A stretch of DNA of 10,072 bases from JAGTRB01 sp037439685. GTDB taxonomy: Archaea; Thermoproteota; Bathyarchaeia; TCS64. Each line of letters starts with the position of its first letter. The first letter of the stretch is position 1. A program made the position numbers and the translations under genes. The notes under the pieces were generated by a model that saw only the letters and a list, made by a program, of their open reading frames with translations, had not been told where the DNA came from and searched no databases. Positions 1-7,300 of this stretch are shown in pieces. The stretch is taken from NCBI GenBank assembly GCA_037439685.1, contig JBBIVO010000057.1, positions 1 through 10,072 of the forward strand. The letters run 5' to 3'.

Positions 1-2
1 AA

Positions 3-122
3 GGGTGCAAGGCGCTGAAGCTCGTTCAAACCGAAGAGATGATTTGGGGTGAGGCCAATCCAACCCCTTCCCAGGCATTGACTGGCCTTAGGGATGCTCC
101 CAGAGAAGGAGGAGAGCTCTGA
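3..122 (+). CDS. Possible C-terminal end of an unidentified protein (partial)
   Basis: Frame 3 is open from the left edge of the window to a TGA at 120-122, giving 39 codons with no required start inside. The peptide has a mixed, protein-like composition (it contains ALKLVQTEEMIWGEANP) and uses AGG/AGA/GGA/GAG codons like the genes to its right. I do not recognise a family. An open frame of this length at a window edge can arise by chance, so this is a weak call. If real, it is the tail of a gene on the same strand as the KaiC-like gene and ends 115 bases before it. Confidence 0.3.
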   Translation, partial: GCKALKLVQTEEMIWGEANPTPSQALTGLRDAPREGGEL

Positions 123-164
123 TATGATAATAGAGATGTGACCGAGGTAAAGGGTGACCAACGC

Positions 165-197
165 AGGCCCTTCCCACCTCCCCCGCCCCGAGGGCCT
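165..197 (+). other. Inverted repeat upstream of the KaiC-like gene
   Basis: AGGCCCT at 165-171 is the exact reverse complement of AGGGCCT at 191-197, with a C-rich 19-base loop between. It lies in the gap between the possible upstream gene end and the TATA-like element of the next gene. It could fold in a transcript or be an operator, but a 7-bp match in a GC-rich stretch is easily chance. Confidence 0.2.
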
Positions 198-211
198 CCC
201 AGAGAAGATGG

Positions 212-217
212 TTTAAG
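212..217 (+). promoter_or_regulatory. TATA-like element of the KaiC-like gene
   Basis: TTTAAG is centred about 24 bases before the ATG at 238. At the usual archaeal TATA-to-start spacing, transcription would begin at or next to the start codon, giving a leaderless mRNA. This fits the absence of a purine-rich ribosome binding site before 238. A second A/T stretch (TTAAAG, 223-228) is too close to serve this start. Confidence 0.45.
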
Positions 218-237
218 AACCCTTAAAGATATGGATA

Positions 238-1500
238 ATGGGTATGGGCGATTTTGTGCCAACGGGATTTCCGCAGCTTGACTCTCCGCTGGGAGGAGGC
301 CTTCAGAGGCCCTCATGTATAAGCGTCGTTGGAGAAACGTTTACACAAGTCTACCCCTTCATCTTCAACATGTTGCGTAACTTCTTGAATGCTGGGCTGA
401 AGGGTTTATACATCTGTCTGGACCGCTCCGAAGAGGAGGTCAAGTTCCAAATAAGAAGCTTTGGGATGAGGCCTGAATCCTTCGAGGAGAGGCTGATATT
501 TCTTGACTTATTCTCTGAAGCTCAAAAATCGCTGCTCAAATCAGGCACCCTCAAAGATCTAGCTTACGAACCAGATGATGTTTTTAATGCGATAAAAAGG
601 TTCTCCGAGAGCTTGAGAGGAGATTTCATGGTGATCGATTCGGTTTTCACGCTGGCATTGAATATAGATGAGAAAACGGCATACCTACTGATCAGGGCGA
701 TCAAGATGTTCACAAAGGCCAACAACCTATTGACCATCGGCATTAATTTCTCATCATTGCCTAGAGAGATTTTTAATGCAATCCGTTCAAACGCTGATGT
801 TTGTATAACCATTGAAAATGAGACTCTCCACATCACCAGTGTTTGGGGCGCCCCCATCGGCGGGGGGTCCTTCCGAATCGATATGGATGTTGACGGCACT
901 TTAGACCTGCAGCCCCTCTCAAAGCCCTATCAGGAGGTGATGGAGGAGCTGTTAAGGGCCCTCTCGAAGGCCAACCAATTAAGCGTGTCTCAAACCTTGA
1001 CCCTGGAGGTTGAAGAAACCGCCGCGCCGCTAACCCCTAAACATATCTCGGCTCTGATAAATCTTGAAGAGGCGGGATTTGTGGAGTCGAAGCCGTATTG
1101 CTCCATCGTTGAATGTCCAAACTGCAACTCGCTTAAACTAGCCTTCTACCTGAATTGTCCATATTGTGAGAGCATCCTGTTAGAGAAAGGCGAGGCATTA
1201 GAGCATATGGAATGCGGACATGTAGACTTTCGAAGAAGGTTTGAGGCCGATGGTGAGCTTAGATGCCCTAAATGTAGGAAGCGGCTGAGGCTTTTGGGAG
1301 TCGACTATAGGAAAGCCTCTTCCATATACCGCTGCTCTAATGGGCATGTATTTGATGAGGCTGTCGTAAAATTCAAGTGTCTAAAGTGTAATAACACTTT
1401 CAATCTAGAAGAGGCGCGTATCTCGACCCAGAACTTATATCGATTAACCGATCTTGGAGAGACTCAAATTGAGATTTTTAAGCGCTCAAAAACCTCCTGA
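238..1500 (+). CDS. KaiC-like RecA-fold protein with degenerate P-loop and zinc-rich TackOD1-like C-terminus
   Basis: This is a 420-residue cytoplasmic protein. Residues 1-225 resemble the KaiC/RecA core: the opening PTGFPQLDSPLGGGL matches the family's 'TGI..LD..LGGG' entry, followed by a strand where the Walker A loop should be, and a Walker B-like strand at 129-135 (DFMVIDS). The Walker A position reads VVGETFTQVYP, without the GKT/GKS needed to bind and hydrolyse ATP, so this is probably a non-catalytic paralogue. Residues 226-280 are helical and linker-like. Residues 288-385 carry paired zinc ligands: C293/C296, C307/C310, H323/C326/H328, C343/C346, C366/H370 and C381/C384, plus a GVDYRK motif at 354-359. 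This arrangement resembles TackOD1, an output domain described from thaumarchaeal signalling proteins. The ATG at 238 is chosen for its TATA spacing; the ATG two codons later is possible. The gene converges on the glycosyltransferase gene, 22 bases away. A sensing or signalling role is inferred; ligand and partner are unknown. Confidence 0.85.
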   Translation: MGMGDFVPTGFPQLDSPLGGGLQRPSCISVVGETFTQVYPFIFNMLRNFLNAGLKGLYICLDRSEEEVKFQIRSFGMRPESFEERLIFLDLFSEAQKSLLKSGTLKDLAYEPDDVFNAIKRFSESLRGDFMVIDSVFTLALNIDEKTAYLLIRAIKMFTKANNLLTIGINFSSLPREIFNAIRSNADVCITIENETLHITSVWGAPIGGGSFRIDMDVDGTLDLQPLSKPYQEVMEELLRALSKANQLSVSQTLTLEVEETAAPLTPKHISALINLEEAGFVESKPYCSIVECPNCNSLKLAFYLNCPYCESILLEKGEALEHMECGHVDFRRRFEADGELRCPKCRKRLRLLGVDYRKASSIYRCSNGHVFDEAVVKFKCLKCNNTFNLEEARISTQNLYRLTDLGETQIEIFKRSKTS

Positions 1501-1505
1501 GCAGG

Positions 1506-1530
1506 GATGGTAACCTGAAGATTTACCATC
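1506..1530. terminator. Hairpin between convergent genes
   Basis: GATGGTAA at 1506-1513 and TTACCATC at 1523-1530 form a perfect 8-bp stem around a 9-base loop. It starts 6 bases after the stop of the plus-strand KaiC-like gene, and its right arm overlaps the stop codon of the minus-strand glycosyltransferase gene. A symmetric hairpin here could mark the 3' end of both transcripts. There is no long T-run directly after it on either strand, so a terminator role is uncertain. Confidence 0.4.
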
Positions 1531-2773
1531 GCGCCCTCCTCTTTAAAAGCCATTTAAAATAGGCTTCTAGACGGATCAATCCATATAGAGGGCGATAAAA
1601 TATGATAACTATCGGGATGAGATAAATCTTCTTCAAGTCTTGTCTCCGCGGAGATAATAAACCTGCCGTTACCGCAAGAAATAACTCCAATAAAATATAA
1701 AAAATTAAGCTTATAAAAATGATGTAGAAGAAGGTTTTCTGGAAGATGAGCCCTATGTAGAAGAACCATGAAAAACGTATGAATAGGAGCACGATGTCCA
1801 TATAGATCATATCGTAGACTGCCAAGACGAATCTTGATTCAAATCTCATTTTACGGAGGAGATTCCTATGCTTCCATAAGGTCTCAGCCTGGCCGATGGT
1901 CCATCTCAGCCTTTGCCTGCGCCAGTCTCTCCACCTCTCCGGCACGAAGGTCCAAGCGACGGCCTTCTCCACGAATCTAAGCCTTTTACCGAGCTTCCGC
2001 ATCTTGAGAGTCACATCGAAATCCTCGGTGATGGTGTCCTTGTCATATCCTCCAAGGAAGCCTATGTACCTCCTCCAGAAGGCTCCTAGGGCCCCTGAAA
2101 TTATCAGCAGGGTCCCGATTATGGAGTTGTATCGTCGCCCCATCTCCAGGGAAAGCAAATACTCATAGGCCTGAAGCCTAACCAGGAGATTGTTGCCTCC
2201 CCCCTCCCCGCGGAGCACCCTGATGTTTCCTGAGACGGCGGATACGGAGGGGTCTGATAAGGGCTTCACCAGCTCTCTTATGGTCTCGCGTTCTAGAAGG
2301 GTGTCGGCGTCAACCGAGACGATAACCTCTCCAGTGGCGAATAGGATGCCATGGTTTAACGCTCCAGCCTTCGACCCGCTTGCGACATCCCGCTTCACGA
2401 GCTTTATCAGGCCTCTCTTGGCATATGGGAGGGCCATCTGGTGGGTCCTATCCTTCGACCCGTCATCGACAACGATGATCTCCTTCCTCTCATAATCCGT
2501 TTCGAGAGCAGACTCAATAGCCCTCACTATGGTCTTCTCTTCATTATGGGCTGGGATGATGATCGAGACTGTCGGTGTAAAATTCTCTTGAATCCTCTTT
2601 CCACTAATCTTACTGTAGCAAGAGTAAGCTAGGATTATTGCAACCTTGATAATCCCACGGGCAATATCTACGAGGATGAGGGGGAGAAAGATCAACCCGA
2701 TCTCGAACCAAGTCAAACTGTAGAACCATCTAAGAGCCTCTTCGAGGAAGGGGATTAGAGTACACGAGTACAA
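1523..2773 (-). CDS. Membrane glycosyltransferase family 2 (processive-type)
   Basis: This 416-residue inner-membrane enzyme should transfer sugars from nucleotide-sugar donors to a growing glycan. The GT-A signature set is complete: VSIIIPAHNEE at 69-79, DDGS at 103-106, a metal-binding DAD at 155-157, TEDFD with the likely catalytic Asp at 249-253, and QRLRW at 287-291. This D,D,D,QxxRW pattern is typical of cellulose, hyaluronan and poly-GlcNAc synthases. Hydrophobic segments lie at about 23-50 before the catalytic domain and at about 315-342, 345-370 and 382-398 after it, matching the synthase/channel layout. Product sugar and polymer cannot be read from sequence. The start is a TTG; an in-frame TGA lies 18 bases upstream of it (2792-2794), and no in-frame ATG occurs before the catalytic domain. 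A TTG at codon 20 is an alternative. It lies 145 bases downstream of the S-component gene on the same strand, so it may be co-transcribed or have its own weak promoter. Confidence 0.93.
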   Translation of the reverse strand: MYSCTLIPFLEEALRWFYSLTWFEIGLIFLPLILVDIARGIIKVAIILAYSCYSKISGKRIQENFTPTVSIIIPAHNEEKTIVRAIESALETDYERKEIIVVDDGSKDRTHQMALPYAKRGLIKLVKRDVASGSKAGALNHGILFATGEVIVSVDADTLLERETIRELVKPLSDPSVSAVSGNIRVLRGEGGGNNLLVRLQAYEYLLSLEMGRRYNSIIGTLLIISGALGAFWRRYIGFLGGYDKDTITEDFDVTLKMRKLGKRLRFVEKAVAWTFVPERWRDWRRQRLRWTIGQAETLWKHRNLLRKMRFESRFVLAVYDMIYMDIVLLFIRFSWFFYIGLIFQKTFFYIIFISLIFYILLELFLAVTAGLLSPRRQDLKKIYLIPIVIIFYRPLYGLIRLEAYFKWLLKRRARW

Positions 2774-2801
2774 GGTGCCACTACAACACTTTCAAACCAA
2801 A

Positions 2802-2807
2802 AACCAT
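2802..2807 (-). promoter_or_regulatory. Weak TATA-like candidate for the glycosyltransferase gene
   Basis: On the minus strand, TTATGG occurs about 30 bases before the TTG start at 2773, the spacing expected for an archaeal promoter. The match to the TATA consensus is poor and no ribosome binding site is seen. Read-through from the S-component gene upstream is an equal possibility. Nothing else recognisable lies in the 2774-2918 gap. Confidence 0.2.
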
Positions 2808-2918
2808 AAGGTTTTCCCTCCAATCTACCCTCTCCATGGGCCCTTCTCCTCTTCAAGCTTTCCCTTTCTATCCCCGCTGGTGAAGGTAGGCATAATTGAA
2901 CCACATTTGGAGGACGCT

Positions 2919-3422
2919 CTAGGTGGCTTTGAATATCTTCACCCTTCTCCTGAGGGCTATCGAGACCGGTATGCCGATTATCCCCGCAACGGCCATCTGG
3001 ACCACGTTGAAGGGGAGCTCCACATAGGCCGCTGAGCCATAGCCGAGGATGAGGTACTGGGCCGTGAAGTAGCCCGTCACCATGACTGCGCCTCCAGCCG
3101 TCCAGGCGAGGAGCATCTTGAACGGTCCTCCTCCACCCCCCCTCGAGTAGAGCCATCCGGCTATGAGTCCCTCAAGCCCCTTTATCACGAGGGTGTAGGG
3201 GGCGTAGAAGGAGTAGCCCATGATGACATCTGCTAGTGAGGATCCTATACCCCCGGCTATGGCTCCGACCATTGGGCCGAAGGTCAGAGCTGCCACCATC
3301 ACCATCGCATCCCCCACATTGAAGTATCCCTGGGTGGCGGGTATGGGTAGGATTATGAAGATGGTGGCGACGCAGACGAGGGCAGCCATTATCGACGATG
3401 CGGCAAGGTCGCTGGCTCTCAT
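2919..3422 (-). CDS. ECF transporter S component (substrate-binding membrane subunit), stand-alone
   Basis: This 167-residue, very hydrophobic protein has about six membrane helices (roughly 8-27, 38-54, 56-72, 74-92, 103-125 and 138-158). Its layout is typical of vitamin- or metabolite-specific S subunits of energy-coupling factor importers: a small-residue-rich first helix beginning MRASDLAASSIMAAL (alanines pack against the EcfT scaffold in this family), then GYFNVGDAMVMVAALTFGP, a segment resembling the riboflavin-type/HmpT-like S component families. S subunits bind the vitamin and topple in the membrane when joined to EcfT and two EcfA ATPases. None of those partners is in the window, so this would be a group II (shared-module) S subunit. 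Substrate is not assigned. I chose the ATG at 3422 over the TTG one codon earlier, as it fits the TATA spacing. It is divergent from the 232-residue gene. Confidence 0.82.
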   Translation of the reverse strand: MRASDLAASSIMAALVCVATIFIILPIPATQGYFNVGDAMVMVAALTFGPMVGAIAGGIGSSLADVIMGYSFYAPYTLVIKGLEGLIAGWLYSRGGGGGPFKMLLAWTAGGAVMVTGYFTAQYLILGYGSAAYVELPFNVVQMAVAGIIGIPVSIALRRRVKIFKAT

Positions 3423-3448
3423 CAAATATATCAGTTAAAACTAATACA

Positions 3449-3456
3449 TTTTTAAA
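3449..3456 (-). promoter_or_regulatory. TATA box of the S-component gene
   Basis: On the minus strand TTTAAAAA starts 34 bases before the ATG at 3422. At normal archaeal spacing, transcription starts near 3427, leaving a leader of only a few bases. Such a leader has no room for a vitamin riboswitch, so any control would be at the promoter itself. Confidence 0.6.
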
Positions 3457-3566
3457 TCTAACCGATCTCAGGCTCATAAAGCCGCAACACGGGTAGATGA
3501 ACCACTTTAGACCCATGCCTGGCTCGGCTCTGGTTAATAGCCCAAGAGCCTCCAGGATGGAAGAAT

Positions 3567-3574
3567 CTTTAAAG
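3567..3574 (+). promoter_or_regulatory. TATA box of the 232-residue gene
   Basis: The palindromic CTTTAAAG contains TTTAAA at 3568-3573. Initiation is expected about 25 bases downstream, near 3596. This falls after the TTG at 3592 and before the ATG at 3604, so it decides in favour of the ATG. Together with the TATA box at 3449-3456 on the other strand, it forms a divergent promoter region of about 180 bases. Confidence 0.55.
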
Positions 3575-3603
3575 TGCTTTGAGGATTAACTTTGATAAAA
3601 GGG

Positions 3604-4302
3604 ATGGGGGAGGGTTCCAGTAGGGATCCCTCTAGGTGGGGAGATGAGAGGGAGCCTGAGAAGGGCCTCGGGAGGAGAGATGAGAGGGAGCTTAGGAAGA
3701 GGTTCTTCTCCAGGCTGATAAGGGCCGGGCTGATAATCACCACCTCCATCATCTCCGAGTACTCGGAGAGGTACCTCGAGCTTGCCAGGAGGTTCAGGGA
3801 TCTGGAGCGGGAGGACGCGAGGTGGATGGCCTCAGCCGAGATAGACGCCCTGGCAGACAAGATAGTCTCAAGGATGAGCCGTGTATCGAGGAGGCCTAGG
3901 GCCCCGGTCTCCGTCGCCCCACCTCCCAGGGTTGCGGGCAGACCCTACCCGGTCTGGGCTCCCCCCTACAGGTATAAGGGGGAGGATGAGGACTCGGGTA
4001 AGGCCATCATAGACTTCTCGCCCGAGGAGTTCGCCCTATACAGGGATTTTCTCATGAGAAGGGGATATAAACCTGAACGGATTGAGAAGCTCTCTCCATA
4101 TAGCAGGAATCTCCCATACTACAAGGAGTTCTATGAATGGATGACCTCTAGAGAGATCGAGCCAAGGCTGAGGGAGATGTTTGAGAAATGGCTTTGGAGA
4201 GCCAGAGGGCTAAAGATTCAAGACTACAATGATCTGCCGGAAGAGCTTAAAAAGATGATAAGGGCCTCTTTCAGAGAGTTCCATAAGATCATAGAGCCGT
4301 GA
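3604..4302 (+). CDS. Uncharacterised charged protein with proline-rich linker
   Basis: This 232-residue protein has no signal peptide; its only hydrophobic stretch is short (about 42-50). I do not recognise it. Residues 1-36 are low-complexity and rich in Glu, Asp and Arg, containing two copies of a DEREPEK/DERELRK-like unit 12 residues apart. Residues 37-95 look like an amphipathic, partly coiled-coil helix (SEYSERYLELARRFRDLERE). Residues 97-125 form a Pro/Arg/Tyr-rich linker (RRPRAPVSVAPPPRVAGRP). Residues 134-230 look like a compact helical domain rich in Tyr, Trp and Phe. A TTG 12 bases upstream would add four residues, but it lies before the predicted transcription start. The gene is flanked by divergent and convergent neighbours, so it is a single-gene unit and context gives no function. 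Base and codon use (AGG-rich) match its neighbours, so it is probably real and native. A scaffold or adaptor role is only a guess. Confidence 0.75.
   Translation: MGEGSSRDPSRWGDEREPEKGLGRRDERELRKRFFSRLIRAGLIITTSIISEYSERYLELARRFRDLEREDARWMASAEIDALADKIVSRMSRVSRRPRAPVSVAPPPRVAGRPYPVWAPPYRYKGEDEDSGKAIIDFSPEEFALYRDFLMRRGYKPERIEKLSPYSRNLPYYKEFYEWMTSREIEPRLREMFEKWLWRARGLKIQDYNDLPEELKKMIRASFREFHKIIEP
3641..3691 (+). repeat. In-frame direct repeat pair in the 5' part of the 232-residue gene
   Basis: GAGATGAGAGGGAGC occurs at 3641-3655 and again, identically, at 3677-3691, offset by exactly 36 bases (12 codons). Both copies read in the same frame. The surrounding purine-rich sequence is only partly conserved, so this is either a decayed short tandem duplication or convergence in low-complexity coding. 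Confidence 0.6.
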
Positions 4303-4364
4303 AGAGGGGAGATCACCGGAGATCGAAATGTTCCTAAAGGTATCTCCCTGAAGCTTATCGCAAA

Positions 4365-4382
4365 CCTCTTCATTAAAAGAGG
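4365..4382. terminator. Small hairpin between convergent genes
   Basis: CCTCTT at 4365-4370 and AAGAGG at 4377-4382 form a 6-bp stem with a 6-base loop, between the 3' ends of the 232-residue gene and the large surface-protein gene. Read on the minus strand, the left arm begins with a TTTT run. It could help end the minus transcript. The stem is short, so this is tentative. Confidence 0.3.
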
Positions 4383-4398
4383 CATACTGTCAGCTGAT

Positions 4399-7300
4399 TT
4401 AAACAGTCGATATTATAATGTTCTTTTTGTTTCTTTGTTTGGGTTTTCGCTTGTGTTGCCTCTCTCTTAGGATGTAGCTGCTCAGCACGATGGTGGTGAG
4501 GATTAGGAGGAGCATGAGGGTGGGGTCGCCGAGGAGGCGCTCCGCGACGGCCCTGGCGGTCTCGGTGGCGGTTTCAAGGATCTGGGATGTGTCGATGGGC
4601 GGGATGGCGCCTGTGGTGTAAACCTTGAAGGTTATGGAGGATCCCGCTTGTGCCGTTCCGCCTTCAGGGCTTGTCCAATAGAGCTTTAGTGATATGGTGT
4701 ACTCGCCTGGGGCGGCGTTTTCAGGGACTTTCAGCTGGGCGGCTATCTGGGCGACGCCGGTGGGGTTGAGGCCCCTGGTGAAGGTTGCGGGCAGTTCCTG
4801 AACCCTGAACCAGTCCGCCCTATCCCCGAACTCCACCGCGGTGAAGGTGACTTGGTAGGCGGCGTACTCTACCGTGATGTTGAAGGGCTTCGTCGTGCCC
4901 GGGCTTAGGCTCCCAAGGTCTATCGCCCCCACGATGAGGGAGATGGGGGGCGCTCCGCCAGGGGGCTCTGGAGCCTTCACCACTATGGTCGCATCGGACT
5001 GTAGCACCACCCAGAAGGTGAGGATCCTAGAAGAGGAGTTCCAATTATACCCGTAAAACGGTGAGCCGAGAACCTCGACGAAGAACTGGTCGTTAGCGAA
5101 GGTTCCGAGGGGGATGTAGATCCTTGCCGTGGCGTTCACACTGCGCGGTCCGCTTATGACGGCGGTGAAGCGCATGGGCGACTCGAAGCGGGCCTCCCTG
5201 AGGAACGCGCGCTTCTCGATGGAGGGAGAATCGTCGGAGAGGTACTCCATGTACACGCCGTTGCAGACGCTTGCCATGTACCTGGCGTAGGCGAGCCAGG
5301 CGGCAAGGCCCCAGCCCATAGACTCGCTGCTGGGCTCCTGCCCCCACGGCAGCCCTCTGTAGGTGACGTTTATCCAGAGGCGGTCTGGGGTGTACGAAGC
5401 CCTTTGCCACACGTGGCTGATGGCGCGGAGGGTTAGGGTGTCGTTCCATCCCATGGTTGAGGCCACGAGGAAGAGGGCTGCCTTATACGATGGGAGATCC
5501 GTGTCCACCTGGATCCCGTCGGGGTCGCGGTAGCAGGCTATGAACCCTTCAGGGTCTATGAAGAGGCTTTGGACGAAGGCTTGATGCGCCGTCCTGTACC
5601 TCTCGTCCCCGGTCAGCATGTAAAGGTCTCTGAGGACTCCTCCCGCCGGGGCCTCAAAGTCCAGGTAGACGTACTCGGCGCCTCCCCACTCCCTGAAGCC
5701 CCCATAGTTCCTGGCGAGGGGGTTCAACTGCTGCCTGGAGAGGAGGTGGCTCCCAAGGGTGACAGCGGCATTATAGTAGGTCACATTATTCGTCTTCTGC
5801 CACAAGAGTATCGCGGCCTTAATCGCGAAGGGGAAGCTCTGGAGGTAGGTGCCGTTCCCAGTCCTCGTGAACATGTTGTAGTAGTAGCTCCATATCCTCT
5901 CGGCTAGGGTGTAGTACTTGGGGTTTCCCGTGTGGTAGTAGAGCTTTGCCAGCCCGTAGAGGATGCTCCCATACTGGTGGGTGAGGCTGAGATCCAGGTT
6001 CTCGTAGCTGTCTATATTGGAGAAGAAGGGGTCGTAGGCGGCCATGTTGCTCCAGTCGTGGGCGTTCAGAAAGACGTACTTCATCGTGTACGTCTTGGAG
6101 GCACCCACGTCGATGTCCCCAAGGGCGTAGTACATCTTAAGCCAGTGGAGCTTGTAAGGCTGGATCACCTCGACATTATCCAAGGCGTCAAGGAGCGTCT
6201 TGTTGCCTAGGATGACCGCTATGGCGAGGCTCCTGTCGAATATGTCGGGAATGTCCCTCATGTGGATGACGAAGTAGTTCCTGTTCCATGCGTTTTTCAC
6301 CCACCACGTGAGGAGGTGCTGGGGCTCCGTGTTGTCGGCGGCTACCTCCCCGTAGCCGGGGAAGTAGACGTATCTGTAGCCGAGGGGGTAGGCCCCAGCA
6401 TACAGGGGCGTGCCGTAGAAGTCGAGCTGGTCGAAGGCGTTGTGGATCCACACCTCTCTAAGCGGGTAGCTTCCGATGCTGTTAACGGTCACGTTCAGGA
6501 GCAGATACGGCTTGGCCCTAGCCAAGGTGTAGTTGAATACAACCCTTATGGCCTCGTCCTCGACTATCTGGATGAGGTCTACGGCCTCAGGCTGTCTGTC
6601 AACCACCATCCAATCCGTTATGGCGGTCTCGAAGCTGTACTCTATCAGGTCATCCTCATACTTCTTCACGGAGAGGTCATCGACGTAGACGGTTCCATCA
6701 GCGTTTATCGCCCTAAAGAGCAGATCCGCGGAGAGGGCGTTGGATGGCGAGGTGGCGTTGGCGGTGAAGAGGGTCCAGCTGCTGTAGGTTCCCTGAGGAA
6801 TCGGGATGTTCTGTTCGCTTATGAACTGGGAGGCGGCCTCGTCGCTGAACCACCTGAGCGTGATGAAGTACTCGTCCCCTGTCACGGTGCCCTTCACCCA
6901 GGCGGTCACGTTGTACTCCCGGTCTGGGACGGCGTGGAAGTGGCGGCTCCTCCAGTCGGCTGAGGCTTGGTAAACATCTATCAGGAGGCTCCGGTTCCCC
7001 GTCCTCGCCTCGGCGCTGCTCCAGACATACCCCTGTGTCAGGGTTCTCCTCCTCACGGAGAAGTCGTCGCCGTAAAGCTCTCCCGACCCGTTTATCGCCC
7101 TGAAGAGGAGATCCGCAGACAAAGCGTTTGAGGGGGCCGTGAAGACGCTTGAGACCAGAGTCCAATCCGAGTAGCCCGTCAGGGGGATGTTCTCCTCGGA
7201 TATGAAGCCCGTCCCATCCCCGCCTGAGAACCACCTTATGGTGAGGAACCACTCCCCACCCGTTACGGCTCCTTTGAACCAGCCTTCCACGCGGTACTCG

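Noticed and set aside
26..316. 96-codon minus-strand frame at the left edge
   Set aside because: It overlaps the start of the KaiC-like gene on the other strand, is low-complexity (Gly/Pro/Ser) and has no motif or promoter.
2755..3156. 133-codon minus-strand frame bridging the S component and the glycosyltransferase
   Set aside because: Most of it is a shadow of the S-component gene; the remaining tail shows no motif, and it only fills the 145-base gap by chance.
3172..3516. Minus-strand frame overlapping the S-component start
   Set aside because: His/Arg/Gly-rich shifted-frame product; the S-component frame has coherent membrane helices.
6262..6963. 233-codon plus-strand frame
   Set aside because: It lies entirely antisense to the large surface-protein gene, whose frame has a signal peptide, repeats and sequons; the Val/Gly/Glu-rich product is the usual shadow of GC-rich coding DNA.
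6713..7252. 179-codon minus-strand frame rich in Arg, Pro and His
   Set aside because: Out-of-frame shadow inside the surface-protein gene; composition is typical of a shifted frame.
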